DNA of 64,000 bases from Pseudomonas fontis (GCF_028656955.1 NZ_JAMDGY010000013.1:61944-125943); one strand, 5' to 3'. Counted from the first letter of the stretch, positions 8,431 to 18,540 are shown. Notes: generated by a model not told the origin, from the sequence alone. Numbers and translations are program-made.

Positions 8431-9984
8431 TCAATCCGCCATTTCGGTCTGGCGTTCGACCGGGTCGATCAACACCGCTTTCTGCTGGCGCACCATCAGG
8501 TCGAGAATCTCGTCCTGCCGTTCACCCAGCACGCCGGAAAAACTGATGCCGCTGGCCTTGCTCGGCGCCAGCATCGACACCCGGTACAGCTCGACGCTCA
8601 GCGGCGAGTCGATGGACAGCGGGCCGCTGCCATTGGCCGCCAGCTCGCCACCGACCACGATCAGCGAGACCTTGGTATCGAACGGGTCGAGGGCGATGTC
8701 GCGGTCGGTGTCGGACAAATCCTTGATGTGCCCGTATACCCCGACCAGGCCGTTGGCCATGGCGACGTTTTCGTACAGGCGGATGTTCACGCTGTTGCGC
8801 ACCCGGATGCCGTGGCGGCGGTTGCTGATCAGCTTGTTGCCCCAGATCAGGTTGTCGCCGCTCTCGTACAAGGTGATGCCGTCGGTGTGGTTGCGGTAGA
8901 TCTCGTTGTAGGCGATCAGGTTGTTGACGCTGTTGCGGTCGATCACCACGCCGGAGAGCTTGTTGTCGAAGCTCTTGTTGTTGAAGATCCAGCTGTCGTT
9001 GACCTCACGCGAAACGATGATCCCGTGCTTTTTCTTGGTCCCGTGGACGGTGTTGCCGGCGATGATCAGCCGATGCGAACGGTCGTGCGGGTCGATGCCG
9101 TAGACGATGTTGTCGCGGTAGGTGCTGTCCTTGACCACGAAGTCGCTGGTCTCGTAGCAGTAGAAGCCGTACCACATGTCGCTGAACTCGGAGCCGATGA
9201 TCCAGCCGGTGGGTTCCTCGCGGCCCATGGTCTTGGCCATGTTCGGCGTGTACTGCGAGATGCTCACGCCGTACGACTTGGACTTGGCGTAGCCGAAGCT
9301 GGCCATCTTGCTGTTGACGATGTAGGTCTCGGTGCCGCCCCACGACAGCAGGAACGGACGGAACTCCGAGGGCGAACGGAAGGTTGCCGGGCCGTTGTCT
9401 TTCTCGCGCCAGCCATTGACCTGGGTGTCGGTGACGAACAGCTTGCCGTCGTTGACCATGAACGCGCCGCCTTCCTGGGACAGGCGCAGCTCCTTGACCT
9501 TGCGATCGATCTCCAGCACGCCGCTGTGCCCGACCACGATCGGCAGGCGGGCGAGGTACACGCCCGGGGCGGTTTCGCGCAGGTACTGCTTGGGCACCTG
9601 GCGGGCCAGCTCGGTGAAGTCGACATGCCCGCCGTCGATGAAGATCGCCTGGGGGATGCCATGCTGGCGCGCGACCCATTCGGCCATCTTGTTGTCGCCG
9701 CCGATGAACTCCTTGAGCGCATCTTCCTGGAGCATGCGGCGCACCGAGACCTTGCCCTTGTGGCGGCGGTCGATCTTGTTCTGCACGGCCTCGGCGGTGT
9801 AGCCGGTGAGGTCGGGCAGGGTCGGCGGCGCCAGGTGCAGCGGCTCGATGGGCGCGCTGCTCACGGTGTAGGTCTTGGCCTGTTGCAGTTCCTTGGCCAC
9901 CGGCGTGCTGGCCAGGGCGATGCTGCTGCTCAGCAGCAGGGCGCCGGCGAGCAGGGCATGGAACGGGTTCGCTTGAGGACTCAT
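8431..9984 (-). CDS. algG: mannuronan C5-epimerase AlgG
   Basis: A 517-residue periplasmic enzyme that converts mannuronate to guluronate in the polymer and also shields alginate from AlgL during transit. After the signal peptide (LLAGALLLSSSIALA) the protein folds as a right-handed beta-helix with many repeated short turns between residues about 220 and 450. The catalytic DPHD motif is at residues 298-301. Length is close to the family's ~540. It lies 18 bases after algE and 10 before algX. Confidence 0.97.
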   Translation of the reverse strand: MSPQANPFHALLAGALLLSSSIALASTPVAKELQQAKTYTVSSAPIEPLHLAPPTLPDLTGYTAEAVQNKIDRRHKGKVSVRRMLQEDALKEFIGGDNKMAEWVARQHGIPQAIFIDGGHVDFTELARQVPKQYLRETAPGVYLARLPIVVGHSGVLEIDRKVKELRLSQEGGAFMVNDGKLFVTDTQVNGWREKDNGPATFRSPSEFRPFLLSWGGTETYIVNSKMASFGYAKSKSYGVSISQYTPNMAKTMGREEPTGWIIGSEFSDMWYGFYCYETSDFVVKDSTYRDNIVYGIDPHDRSHRLIIAGNTVHGTKKKHGIIVSREVNDSWIFNNKSFDNKLSGVVIDRNSVNNLIAYNEIYRNHTDGITLYESGDNLIWGNKLISNRRHGIRVRNSVNIRLYENVAMANGLVGVYGHIKDLSDTDRDIALDPFDTKVSLIVVGGELAANGSGPLSIDSPLSVELYRVSMLAPSKASGISFSGVLGERQDEILDLMVRQQKAVLIDPVERQTEMAD

Positions 9985-10002
9985 GTCATTGCACTCCAGG
10001 CC

Positions 10003-11484
10003 TTAGAAACGCCAGATCACGTCAACGAAGGCGCGGTGCATGTACGAGTCCGCTTCCTTGCCATAGGCGTCACCCGGCTTGAACACGCCGCCCCGGAATC
10101 GCACCATCGCCGACGGCTCGTCGATCGACTGGCTCAGCGCGGCCGGCAGCAGGCCCTGCTTGAAGTACTTGGTGACGACCAGGTCCATTTCCTGGCCGAG
10201 GTCTTTCTCGCCCTGGATCAGCGGACGGTTGATGCCGTTGTCCTCGACCACCGCGTTGATGCCGCTGCTGCCGATGTTCTGGTCGCCATCGACGCGCCAG
10301 AACTTGTGGTAGACCAGGCTCGCGTCGTAGTCGTCGCGCAGTTGCCAGGAGGTGAACAGGGTGGCGGCCTGGAGGTTGCCCAGCTCGCCACGGAAGGCTT
10401 CGCCGAAGCGGTGGACGCGCGCGCGGGTGCCGGTGAAGTTGGAGCGGTTGCTCTCAAGGCCGGTCTGCTCGTAGTTGCCCGAGCCATCGCTGCCGCCGCC
10501 ACCGCTGCCACGGGCATAGGCCGCACCGACTTGCCAGTTCGGGTCCAGGCGCAGGCGGATGCCGAGGTCGGTGGCCCAGGCATTGACGTCGCCGCTTTGT
10601 TTGCCACTGGCCACTTGTTCGCCGTTGACCGTGGTGGTGCCGAGGGTGTCGCGGTCACCGCTCAGCCAGGTCATGCTGCCCCAGTAGTTGAGGGTGTTCT
10701 GGTTGCGCCAGTTGTAGGCGTCGCTGTTGGCTTCGATGCCCAGCCAGGTGAGGTCGCCGGTGCGGGTCTTGTCCAGGGCGTCGACACTCTCGCCGGGGTT
10801 TTTCAGGTTGCCGTCGTCATGGGTGTGATGGGCGCGCAGGCCGACCCAGTGGCCGGGGGTCCACTGCGCGGCGACGTCGCCGTAGACGTGCAGGCGGTCC
10901 TTGTCTTCCGGGGCCAGTTCGGTGAGGTCGGTGCGGTATTCGCTGAAACGCTCGGCCATGCCCAGGTTGGCGCGCAGCAGGGTGGTGTCGAAGGTCCAGT
11001 TCAGCGCTTCGATATTGCTGTCGCGCCACATGCCGTCTTCATTGCGCAGGCGCTGGCGGCCGAAGCGCAGTTGCTCGCCGGGGTAGGCGGTCAGGCCGCT
11101 GTAGCCGACCCAGAATTCGCGCATGGCCAGGTAGCTCTTGTCCGCTTCGCGGCCATGGGCCCGGCTGGTGTCGGCTTCGGCTTCATCGCCGGACTGGCGC
11201 AGGGTGTCGGTTTCGATGATGTCGGTGGCGGTGACCGCCTGGCCCATGGCGTAGGCGCTCCAGTTGCCGCGCTCGCCATACACCCAGGGGCGCAGGTCCA
11301 GGCCGATACCGTTGACGTCGCCACCGGAGCGGGTGCCCAGGTCGCGGTCATCTTCCGATTGGCCGGTGACTTTGACTTCCAGGCCGAAATTCTTCTCGGC
11401 GGTCATGGCCGCCAGGGTCGGGCACGACCAGAGCAGGGCGAAGCCCAGGCCCACGCCGGCTTTCATCCAGGGGTTGAGTGTCAT
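10003..11484 (-). CDS. algE: outer-membrane alginate export porin AlgE
   Basis: A 493-residue outer-membrane protein with a signal peptide ([14 protein letters not shown]) and alternating beta-strand segments, ending in an aromatic residue (VDVIWRF) as expected for a beta-barrel. AlgE is an 18-stranded porin whose basic pore exports alginate, working with the lipoprotein AlgK. Its ATG overlaps the algK stop (ATGA), so the two are probably translationally coupled. Confidence 0.96.
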   Translation of the reverse strand: MTLNPWMKAGVGLGFALLWSCPTLAAMTAEKNFGLEVKVTGQSEDDRDLGTRSGGDVNGIGLDLRPWVYGERGNWSAYAMGQAVTATDIIETDTLRQSGDEAEADTSRAHGREADKSYLAMREFWVGYSGLTAYPGEQLRFGRQRLRNEDGMWRDSNIEALNWTFDTTLLRANLGMAERFSEYRTDLTELAPEDKDRLHVYGDVAAQWTPGHWVGLRAHHTHDDGNLKNPGESVDALDKTRTGDLTWLGIEANSDAYNWRNQNTLNYWGSMTWLSGDRDTLGTTTVNGEQVASGKQSGDVNAWATDLGIRLRLDPNWQVGAAYARGSGGGGSDGSGNYEQTGLESNRSNFTGTRARVHRFGEAFRGELGNLQAATLFTSWQLRDDYDASLVYHKFWRVDGDQNIGSSGINAVVEDNGINRPLIQGEKDLGQEMDLVVTKYFKQGLLPAALSQSIDEPSAMVRFRGGVFKPGDAYGKEADSYMHRAFVDVIWRF

Positions 11485-13007
11485 AGGGAATCCTCTGCGC
11501 CTTGGTCGGCTGGTTCTTGAACGGCGTGCAGGGCCAGGGCAGCGGGGCCGGGGCCAATGGCACCACGGGCCTGGCGCTCCTGCTGCAACAGGCGCTGGGC
11601 CTGGGCTTTCTGCGCGGGGTTGAGCTGGGCATCGAGTTCAGCGACCAGCGCGTTGGATTGCTCGCTGGGGTTGGCTTGCGCCAACTGGCCGAAGACCCAG
11701 GCGTTGACCAGGTCCTTGCGGATGCCGTGGCCTTCGCTGAACAGCTGGGCCAGGGCGTAGTCGGCGCTGAGCTGGCCACCACGGGCGGCGTTGAGCAGAT
11801 GGTCGACGGCCTTTTGCGGCTCGACAGTGCCCAGGTAGCCACGGCGGTACAGCTGGCCGAGGTAGTAGTGGGCGCTGATTTCACCCGCCTTGGCGGCGGC
11901 GAGCAGGTGGCTTTCGGCTTTCTGTGCGTCGGCCGGGACCACCTTGCCTTCGTAGTAGAGGCGCCCGAGCAGCAGTTCGGCGCGCGGTTGCTCGGTGTTG
12001 CGGCCGTTGTCGATGTACTCCAGCAACTTGTCGGTGTCGCCCAGTTCGGGGAAGTCGTAGAGCAGCTGCGCAAGGCTGACCCAGGAGCCGGGGTTGTTCG
12101 GCGCCACCTGTTCCAGCAGGGCCTGGGCGGTTTGTTCGTCGGTCTGGCCGAGGCTGCTGTCAGCCAGTACGCGGGCGACGCTGTCGACCCGCGTGGCGGG
12201 GACGGCGCCGCGCTGGTAGGCGGCCTTGAGCTGGTCGATCAGGGCCGTGCGTTGATCGGCCTGGCCACGCTTCTGGTAGACGGTGGCGAGCTCGACGTAG
12301 CAGATGTCGGTGCTGGCCAGCGCCGCCTTGCAGATTTTTTCGACGTCATCCAGGTGCTGGTCGTAGCTGTTCTGGGTGCGGTACAGCAGGACCTGGGCCA
12401 GGCCCGCTTCCGGGTAGCCAGCGCTGCGCCATTGATCGACCTGCTGCTGGGCGTTGATCTCGGGGAAGCTCTGCGGGTATTGCAGGTAGAGCATCGCCAG
12501 CGGGATCAGGGTGTTGCCCTCGCCGTTGGCGAAGGCTTGCTTGAGCAGGGTTTGCGCTTCCTTGCGCTCGGCTTCGCTGCTGTTCGGTTTGCTGGCGAGC
12601 AGGCGGCCGAGGCGGGCCTGGGCGCGTGGCGAAATTTGGGCGGCGGCGCGGTAGGTGTCTTCGGCCTGTTTGAGCTGGGCCGGGTCGCGGGTTTCCACCT
12701 GGATATCGGCCAGGCCTACTTGCGCCTCGCTGTAGCCGAGGTCGGCGAGCTGGCGGTAGGTGCGCTCGGCGAGGGCGGTATCGCCACGCTTGAGGGCTTC
12801 GTTGGCCAGGCGCTGGTCGGGCAGCCCGGCACAGCCGGCGAGGGTGACGGCAAGCGCCAAGCCGCACAGCTTTATGGCGTAACGCGACCCCTGTGGGAGC
12901 CGGCCTTGCCGGCGATGGGGCGCACAGCGGCCCTCACTGGCAAGGCTGCGCCTTGCATCGCCGGCAAGGCCGGCTCCCACAGGATCAATGAATGTTGGAG
13001 TAGTCAC
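11481..13007 (-). CDS. algK: alginate secretion lipoprotein AlgK (REP insertion in 5' end)
   Basis: A TPR/Sel1-repeat outer-membrane lipoprotein that scaffolds AlgE and AlgX. Repeats run from about residue 60 to the C-terminus. The mature part begins at the lipobox LAGC followed by AGLPDQRL. The best start is GTG 13007, preceded by GAGGGGGAT at correct spacing, giving 508 residues. Between this start and the hydrophobic h-region ([13 protein letters not shown]) lies about 95 bases of REP doublet, translated in frame as extra residues, so the signal peptide has an n-region of roughly 45 residues. No ATG lies between the REP element and the lipobox; the codon just before the h-region is ATA. 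A farther ATG at 13037 lies inside alg44 and lacks the strong ribosome-binding site. Known AlgK proteins are about 475 residues, consistent with a REP-derived extension. Confidence 0.9.
   Translation of the reverse strand: MTTPTFIDPVGAGLAGDARRSLASEGRCAPHRRQGRLPQGSRYAIKLCGLALAVTLAGCAGLPDQRLANEALKRGDTALAERTYRQLADLGYSEAQVGLADIQVETRDPAQLKQAEDTYRAAAQISPRAQARLGRLLASKPNSSEAERKEAQTLLKQAFANGEGNTLIPLAMLYLQYPQSFPEINAQQQVDQWRSAGYPEAGLAQVLLYRTQNSYDQHLDDVEKICKAALASTDICYVELATVYQKRGQADQRTALIDQLKAAYQRGAVPATRVDSVARVLADSSLGQTDEQTAQALLEQVAPNNPGSWVSLAQLLYDFPELGDTDKLLEYIDNGRNTEQPRAELLLGRLYYEGKVVPADAQKAESHLLAAAKAGEISAHYYLGQLYRRGYLGTVEPQKAVDHLLNAARGGQLSADYALAQLFSEGHGIRKDLVNAWVFGQLAQANPSEQSNALVAELDAQLNPAQKAQAQRLLQQERQARGAIGPGPAALALHAVQEPADQGAEDSL
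12889..12983. repeat. REP doublet inside the algK coding region
   Basis: Inverted REP copies at 12889-12916 and 12956-12983 flank about 40 bases. The whole element lies between the algK ribosome-binding site/GTG start and the codons for the lipoprotein h-region. It reads through in frame on the minus strand with no stop codon. Confidence 0.9.
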
Positions 13008-13020
13008 CGGCAGATCCCCC

Positions 13021-14187
13021 TCAAAGCCCGCGCGCAACGGCTTTATCGATCAGCCAGTCCAGCGACGGGCCACGGTTGCTGTCGACCGCCACCGGGCGAC
13101 CGGCCAGCTCTGCCGGCAACGCAGCGTCCGGCTTGATCTGCACGCGGATGTCCGAAGACAGGTCTGCACTGTTCAGGCTGGCGCTGCTGACGATCTGCCC
13201 CAGGCGAATCTCGTCTTCACCGGCAATCTGGAAATGCACCCGGCTACCCGGACGTACATCCTCGAACTGGCGATAGCTGAAGCGTGCCTCAACCGTCGGC
13301 ACCGCGGTGCGCGGCACCAGCTCGAAGATCGGCGCGCCCTTGGCGGCGTACTGGCCGTCATCCACCAGTTGCTTGGCCACCACGCAGTCACACGGGCTGG
13401 TCAGGGTGCCGCTCATTTGCTTGCCGAACAGTTCTTCAACCTTGCTCGGGTCCAGTTGCTGGTCATCCAGATGACCCTTGAGCAGGTCCAGCATGCTGGT
13501 GCTGAACGAAGCCAGTGGCGCGCCCTTGATCACGCTGCCAGCGCTCTCGACCAGGCTCTGCACGGTGCCGTCACGCGGCATGGTCACGGTGGTGGTGGGC
13601 ACGCTGACCACGCCGGCCTGGGCATGGCTGACGAAGTAGACGTTGTAGACCGACTTGGCGATGAAACCGAACGCCGCCACCCCGACCACGAACACGCCAA
13701 GGCTGAAGGTCACCGCCTTCAGGCGGCCAAAGGCGCTCAGGCCACCGCTGTTGTCTTTCTGCTTGCGTGCCTTGGTGAAGTTGTCGCGCTGCAAGGTGCC
13801 GAGCACGTCGCCCATGCTGATCAGCTCACCGGACAGGTGCGAGGTGATGATGTGGCGCAGGGTGGCGATGTCGCGCGGTTCAAGGCTCTGGAACTGCACG
13901 CCGGTGCGGCCGCTGCCGGCATCGTAGGAACGCACCTGGTACTCGACATCCATCGACAGGCCCAGGTTGTCGACCACGAACTGCAGGCGACCGCGCAGCA
14001 CTTCGCCGACTTTCAGCGGCTGCTTGGCATGGAAGCTCAGGCCCCCGGCAGACAGGTCGTCGACCTTCACTTCAAGGGTTTCGCGGTTGCTTCCCAGGTA
14101 GCGCAGCTTGGCCGGGATGCGCACCCGGGCGTGTTGGCGCTGGGCTTCGGATTCATGCACGACATTGACGTTCACGGCGGTATTCAT
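13021..14187 (-). CDS. alg44: c-di-GMP-binding alginate co-polymerase Alg44
   Basis: A 388-residue inner-membrane protein with an N-terminal PilZ domain, one membrane segment (residues about 157-178) and a periplasmic membrane-fusion-like domain. The PilZ c-di-GMP motifs are both present: RQHAR at 17-21 and DLSAGG at 44-49. Binding of c-di-GMP activates polymerisation by Alg8. The start ATG 14187 gives MNTAVNVNV; the frame is open upstream but without support. It lies 37 bases after alg8, and its stop is 13 bases before the algK GTG. Confidence 0.96.
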   Translation of the reverse strand: MNTAVNVNVVHESEAQRQHARVRIPAKLRYLGSNRETLEVKVDDLSAGGLSFHAKQPLKVGEVLRGRLQFVVDNLGLSMDVEYQVRSYDAGSGRTGVQFQSLEPRDIATLRHIITSHLSGELISMGDVLGTLQRDNFTKARKQKDNSGGLSAFGRLKAVTFSLGVFVVGVAAFGFIAKSVYNVYFVSHAQAGVVSVPTTTVTMPRDGTVQSLVESAGSVIKGAPLASFSTSMLDLLKGHLDDQQLDPSKVEELFGKQMSGTLTSPCDCVVAKQLVDDGQYAAKGAPIFELVPRTAVPTVEARFSYRQFEDVRPGSRVHFQIAGEDEIRLGQIVSSASLNSADLSSDIRVQIKPDAALPAELAGRPVAVDSNRGPSLDWLIDKAVARGL

Positions 14188-14224
14188 GGTGTTGTTTTCC
14201 TGTTGGATCCGGAGGGGCTGCGGC

Positions 14225-15706
14225 TCACACGACCATGAACAGCACAGCAATGAAGATGCTGGCCGCCGAGAAGGTCATGGTCCGGGAAGACCAGGTGTTG
14301 AACCATTGTTGAAAGCTCGCCAGGTCGCGCTTGAGCGCCGTCGGCTGGCGGGTCCAGGACTGGCGGTCGAGGCGGAAGAACACGTAGATCTTCATCACCG
14401 CGCCGACGATCTGGTTGTAATAGAGAATCAGCGGGTAGGCCGGGCCGATGGCGTGCCCTGAGCACAGCAACATGATCGTCAGGATCAGCCGGGTGATGCC
14501 GATCCACAGCAGGTACACCAGGAGGAACGCCGGGCCGAACTTGAGCGCGGCGATCACTGCCACGGTCAGCCCGAGCAGGCTGGTCCACATCGATACGCGC
14601 TGGTCGAACAGCACCACGCTGGTGAACAGGCCGAGCCGGCGCATGCCCAGGCCGAGGGCGCGGGAGTTCTGCCGCAGGTTGTTGCCATACCAGCGGTACA
14701 TGAGCTTGCGGCTGGCCTTGATGAAGCTTTTTTCCGGCGGATGCTCGATCGTGTTGATCGCCGCATCCGGCACATAGAAGGTGTCGTAACCCAGGCGCAT
14801 GAGGCTGAACCAGCTGGACTTGTCGTCACCGGTGAGGAACTTGAAGCGGCCCAGGCGCCAGTGTTGCAGCGAGTCGTTCTCGACGTCGGCGATGAACTCG
14901 GGGTTGGTCACTACGGCGGCGCGGAACACCGACATGCGCCCGGTCATGGTCAGCACGCGCTTGGACAGGGCCATCGAGCACATGTTGATGTGGCGCTGGG
15001 CGAAGCGCAGCTTGTGCCACTCGCTCATGATGTAGCCGCCACGCACTTCGCAGAATTCGTTGGTGGTCAGGCCACCGACATTCGGGTAGAGCTTGAACCA
15101 GGGCACGGTCTTGCGCACCACGCCTTCGCCGAGCACGGTGTCGCCGTCGATCACCGCGACCACCGCGTTGGCATCCGGCAGGTGCCGGGAGATGGCGCGA
15201 AAACCAAAGGCCAGGCCATCGCGCTTGCCGGTGCCGGCAATGCGCACGAAATCCAGGCTGACGCGCTCGGGCGGGTTGTACTTGGCCCACAGGCTTTTCA
15301 CCAGCAGCTCATCGGACATCTCCACCAGCGAGCAGACCACGGTGGTCGGGTAGCCGCAGTCGATGGCTTCGCGAATCACCGAGCTGTAGACCTGCGCGGT
15401 GGTCAGCGCATCGATGCGAAAGCTGGTGACCATCAGGTATACGTGCGACGGGTCGGCCGCGTCGCCCAGCTTGCGCACTTTGCGCCGCAGGTGCGGGTAG
15501 ACCACGTAGAGGAACAGCATGCCGCGCACGAAATGCGTGGCACCCATGGAGTAGCGCCAGATACCGACGGCGCCGACCAGGAAAATGAAGTCCTTCGAGT
15601 CAGGGTCGAAAATGGTGTTGGGCAAGGCCAGGGCGATCAGCATGAGCAAGCTCACGTAGAACAGCCAACCGGCGACCTGAAGCAGGCCGTGCTTGAGCCT
15701 TTGCAT
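14225..15706 (-). CDS. alg8: alginate polymerase Alg8 (GT2 glycosyltransferase)
   Basis: A 493-residue inner-membrane family 2 glycosyltransferase that polymerises GDP-mannuronate into polymannuronate. N-terminal membrane segments (about 8-30 and 41-75) precede the cytoplasmic GT domain. Key acidic residues D187 and D189 (VIDGDT) and D294/D295 (LTGDDK) are visible, followed by QHWRLGR-type acceptor residues and a C-terminal block of membrane segments. It is the second gene of the operon, 71 bases after algD. Confidence 0.96.
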   Translation of the reverse strand: MQRLKHGLLQVAGWLFYVSLLMLIALALPNTIFDPDSKDFIFLVGAVGIWRYSMGATHFVRGMLFLYVVYPHLRRKVRKLGDAADPSHVYLMVTSFRIDALTTAQVYSSVIREAIDCGYPTTVVCSLVEMSDELLVKSLWAKYNPPERVSLDFVRIAGTGKRDGLAFGFRAISRHLPDANAVVAVIDGDTVLGEGVVRKTVPWFKLYPNVGGLTTNEFCEVRGGYIMSEWHKLRFAQRHINMCSMALSKRVLTMTGRMSVFRAAVVTNPEFIADVENDSLQHWRLGRFKFLTGDDKSSWFSLMRLGYDTFYVPDAAINTIEHPPEKSFIKASRKLMYRWYGNNLRQNSRALGLGMRRLGLFTSVVLFDQRVSMWTSLLGLTVAVIAALKFGPAFLLVYLLWIGITRLILTIMLLCSGHAIGPAYPLILYYNQIVGAVMKIYVFFRLDRQSWTRQPTALKRDLASFQQWFNTWSSRTMTFSAASIFIAVLFMVV

Positions 15707-15777
15707 GTTCTGTATCCGTATCGAATGGAAAGGGCGTTGAGGCAGCGCGGGGCCAGGCGGCCCCGCGCGGGCTGGGC

Positions 15778-17094
15778 TTACCAGCAGATGCCTTCGGTAC
15801 GGCTTTGCGCACAGGTGGCCTTGCTCATGAAGCCGACCAGGTCGATCACTTGCTTGCCGGCCGGGGCCTGCTGGGCGAGCGCGCGGAACTTCTCGTCGCG
15901 GTTGCCCAGCACGATCAGCTCGGCGTTGTTGATCACCTGCTCGAAGTCAGCGTTGAGCAGCGACGACACGTGGGGGATCTTCGACTCGATGTAGTCCTTG
16001 TTGGCGCCGTGTACGCGGGCGTACTCGACGTTGCTGTCGTAGATGTTCAACTCGTAGCCCTTGCCGATCAGGCGCTCGGCCAGTTCCACCAGCGGGCTTT
16101 CACGCAGGTCGTCGGTGCCGGCCTTGAAGCTCAGGCCGAGCAGGGCGACCTTGCGCTTGTCGTGGCTTTCGATGATGTCGAAGGCGTTCTGCACCTGCGA
16201 CTCGTTGCTGGTCATCAGCGAGTTGAGCAGCGGCGCTTTGACGTCCAGGGCGCCGGCGCGGTAGGTCAGGGCGCGCACGTCCTTGGGCAGGCACGAGCCG
16301 CCGAAGGCGAAGCCTGGGCGCATGTAGTACTGCGACAGGTTCAGGGTCTTGTCCTGGCAGACCACGTCCATCACTTCGCGGCCATCGACGCCGACGGCCT
16401 TGGCGATGTTGCCGATCTCGTTGGCGAAGGTGACCTTGGCTGCGTGCCAGACGTTGCAGGTGTACTTGATCATCTCGGCCACTTCGATGGCCTTGCGGAT
16501 GATTGGCGCGTCGAGTTCTTCGTACAGCGCTTGGAGGACATCGCCGCTGGCCGTATCGAGCTCACCGATGACGGTCATGGGCGGTTGGTCGTAGTCCTTG
16601 ATCGCGGTACTTTCACGCAGGAACTCGGGGTTGACCGCCACGCCGAAATCGACGCCGGCCTTTTTCCCGGAGCAGTCTTCGAGGATCGGGATCACCACGT
16701 TCTTCACGGTGCCCGGCAGCACGGTGCTGCGCACCACGATGGTGTGGCGGCTGGGTTTGTCACGCAGGACGAAGCCGATTTCGCGGCACACCGATTCGAT
16801 GTACTCAAGGCCCAGGTCGCCGTTCTTCTTGCTCGGGGTACCGACGCAGATCATCGACAGGTCGCTGTCGCGAATGGCCTGGGCGAAGTCGGTGGTGCCA
16901 CGCAGGCGGCCAGTGGCGATGCCTTGTTGCAGCAGGTCTTCAAGACCGGGTTCGACGATGGGGGATTTACCCTGGTTGATCAGGTCGATCTTGGTGCTGG
17001 AAACGTCGACGCCAATGACCTCATGGCCCCTGGCAGACAGGCAGCCTGCACAGACCGCACCCACATAACCCAAACCAAAGATGCTGATACGCAT
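15778..17094 (-). CDS. algD: GDP-mannose 6-dehydrogenase
   Basis: A 438-residue enzyme that oxidises GDP-mannose to GDP-mannuronate with NAD, the committed step of alginate synthesis. The Rossmann motif GLGYVG is at residues 7-12 and the catalytic cysteine is in [11 protein letters not shown]. Start ATG 17094 ([12 protein letters not shown]) is preceded by GAGGTGA; the in-frame GTG three codons upstream is part of that ribosome-binding site. As first gene of the operon it carries a ~430-base leader from an AlgU-type promoter. Confidence 0.97.
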   Translation of the reverse strand: MRISIFGLGYVGAVCAGCLSARGHEVIGVDVSSTKIDLINQGKSPIVEPGLEDLLQQGIATGRLRGTTDFAQAIRDSDLSMICVGTPSKKNGDLGLEYIESVCREIGFVLRDKPSRHTIVVRSTVLPGTVKNVVIPILEDCSGKKAGVDFGVAVNPEFLRESTAIKDYDQPPMTVIGELDTASGDVLQALYEELDAPIIRKAIEVAEMIKYTCNVWHAAKVTFANEIGNIAKAVGVDGREVMDVVCQDKTLNLSQYYMRPGFAFGGSCLPKDVRALTYRAGALDVKAPLLNSLMTSNESQVQNAFDIIESHDKRKVALLGLSFKAGTDDLRESPLVELAERLIGKGYELNIYDSNVEYARVHGANKDYIESKIPHVSSLLNADFEQVINNAELIVLGNRDEKFRALAQQAPAGKQVIDLVGFMSKATCAQSRTEGICW

Positions 17095-17530
17095 CGCATT
17101 CACCTCACGTGTTTATCATGCCGGCTCAAACAATAAGAGCCAGACCGGATTGATTAACCAGCAGTTTTCGGGCGCACAGCAGCGTGCTTCAAACATTCAT
17201 GCTGCTGACGCAGGCATAAGTAAGTTGTTGAATGCAATTAACAGCGCATTCAAGTAGGCAGCCAATGGCCATTAATAAGGGACGGGCCCAAAATGCTAGC
17301 CGTCTTTATTGCAGTACACAGTGCCAGTACTGCAGTGCTTGTTCTTTCAATTGGATTAAATCCTTTGAAATCAACCACAAGGACGATTTTAAGGGCGCTT
17401 TCTCCTGGGTTTATCAGGTGTTCATGGCAGTGCCATGACAGCCGTCAAAGGTGTTCGGGTAACTTGCCGAACAGGTCCATTTGTTTTGTAGTTCATCTCT
17501 TACATGTCGCTCGAGAATCGTTACCGGTGG

Positions 17531-17558
17531 TATGAGCGGGATTCGCAGGGATAAGTTC
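17531..17558 (-). promoter_or_regulatory. AlgU (sigma-22/RpoE) promoter of algD
   Basis: On the minus strand GAACTT (17558-17553), a 17-base spacer and TCATA (17535-17531) match the AlgU consensus GAACTT-N16/17-TCnnA. The spacer begins ATCCCT, resembling the known P. aeruginosa algD promoter. Transcription from about 17525 would give an algD leader of about 430 bases, comparable to the ~370-base leader known in P. aeruginosa. Confidence 0.8.
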
Positions 17559-17726
17559 CAGTCGCGGTTCTGCGCAAGTGAAAGATTTCTTAATATTTCT
17601 TCAGTATTCGGTACTTTCACTTTGATAGCACTGTCGTGCTGCACCCCTGTATATAAAGGGCGAACTTGAGGTGGGATGGTTTTATGCCAGCATCGGAAAA
17701 AATTTCAGAATATTTCGTCAAAAAAG

Positions 17727-17736
17727 TACGAACGGT
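17727..17736 (-). promoter_or_regulatory. putative AlgR site upstream of algD
   Basis: On the minus strand this reads ACCGTTCGTA, a 9/10 match to the AlgR consensus ACCGTTCGTC. It lies about 200 bases upstream of the predicted algD start point. P. aeruginosa algD has several far-upstream AlgR sites, so the location is plausible, but only one good match was seen here. Confidence 0.55.
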
Positions 17737-17891
17737 CATTTGACGCGTTGACTGTAAAGAAGCATGTCTAATTATTGACGCCGTATTAATGGCGTTTCCC
17801 GGTCGGCAGTGCTTCCGTATTTGCTGAGAGGGGTGGGCTGGTTAGGGTGAGTCGACACATTTATTCGTCGTTATCGGACAGGAGGTCCACC

Positions 17892-18419
17892 ATGACAACT
17901 ACACCCGTGCCACAAGGTCATTCATTTATCGTTGAGCTGCGCGGCCTGGCCCAGAATGCTGATGAGGGGTATGTGGGTATTACCAGTGGGGTGTACCGGG
18001 ATGGTGTCGCCCAGGACGGCTGGCTGGTGCTGCGCACCGATGGGGTTGGCTCGAAGACCTGCCGGTTCCACTTCGATTTCGTGCACGAGCGCGACGGGCA
18101 TGCGCATTACGCGGTGTTCGGCAAGCTGGGCGGCAATACCCAGGTAGAGGAGCATGAGGGGCGGCTGGAGATCAGTCGCAATGGCTACCTTGGCTTGTAT
18201 CAGAACTCGACGTCCTATCAGCGCTGGAGGCTGGCGTTTGCCGAGCCGCTGGGGGATGACTGGCATGCGGTCAAACTGACCTCCGTGGAAGGTGACACGG
18301 TCAGGGCCCTGCGTGAAGCACGCAGTGCCTTCGCCCCCAACGGCAAGGAAACACTGCTGAACACGCAGCAAGGGAGCGGGTTGCGCTTGGCTGCCAGGGT
18401 GACGCATCGCTACCCTTGA
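17892..18419 (+). CDS. hypothetical protein, 175 residues, orphan
   Basis: ATG 17892 is preceded by a near-perfect AGGAGG six bases upstream, so translation is likely. The frame is open 15 codons further but that start has no ribosome-binding site. There is no signal peptide or membrane segment; the protein looks soluble and beta-rich, with Gly/Asp-containing turns (YVGITSGVYRDG, LVLRTDGVGS, ISRNGYLGLYQN) and one cysteine. The last 40 residues are more helical. No family was recognised. It is divergent from algD across the shared regulatory interval, and a palindromic repeat and terminator follow it. Whether it has anything to do with alginate is unknown. Confidence 0.75.
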   Translation: MTTTPVPQGHSFIVELRGLAQNADEGYVGITSGVYRDGVAQDGWLVLRTDGVGSKTCRFHFDFVHERDGHAHYAVFGKLGGNTQVEEHEGRLEISRNGYLGLYQNSTSYQRWRLAFAEPLGDDWHAVKLTSVEGDTVRALREARSAFAPNGKETLLNTQQGSGLRLAARVTHRYP

Positions 18420-18426
18420 TATTGCG

Positions 18427-18531
18427 GTAGCCGCTGCCGTCAGGCTGCGCTGGAGCCCGTCAGGGCTCCCGGAGGGGAGGCGAGGGCGACGCCTGCGTTG
18501 CAGGCGAGCGCAGCCTGTCGGCAGCGGCTAC
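18427..18531. repeat. 105-bp palindromic repeat, copy 1
   Basis: The element starts GTAGCCGCTGCCG and ends CGGCAGCGGCTAC, with internal nested arms (GGAGCCC/GGGCTCC and GCCTGCG/TGCAGGC). It folds as a long imperfect hairpin. A close relative in the same orientation is at 24456-24549. It belongs to the class of dispersed small intergenic palindromes common in Pseudomonas and differs from the shorter REP elements in this window. Confidence 0.8.
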
Positions 18532-18540
18532 AGCTCCAAT

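Larger units (their letters stand above)
17095..17891. other. algD leader and regulatory interval
   Basis: A 797-base stretch without a convincing gene between divergent algD and the 175-residue orphan gene. It holds the ~430-base algD leader (17095 to about 17525), the AlgU promoter and an AlgR-like site. A perfect 10-bp palindrome AATGGCCATT is at 17264-17273 within the leader. The region is clearly more AT-rich than its surroundings. Short open frames here lack ribosome-binding sites and codon bias. Confidence 0.8.

Noticed and set aside
8362..11520. A 1052-codon open frame on the plus strand antisense to algX-algG-algE
   Set aside because: The minus-strand genes have clear families, signal peptides and catalytic motifs. 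Long antisense frames are expected in GC-rich DNA with this codon bias, and the translated product is low-complexity (V, A, G, H, Q rich) with no motif.
12889..12983. REP doublets as CRISPR repeats
   Set aside because: They are paired inverted palindromes at scattered sites, with no regular direct repeats or spacers and no cas genes.
13008..13037. ATG 13037 as the algK start
   Set aside because: It lies inside alg44 and lacks the strong GAGGGGGAT that precedes GTG 13007.
17232..17669. Several short plus- and minus-strand frames in the algD leader
   Set aside because: No ribosome-binding sites, atypical codon use for the genome, and the AlgU promoter and leader account for the region.
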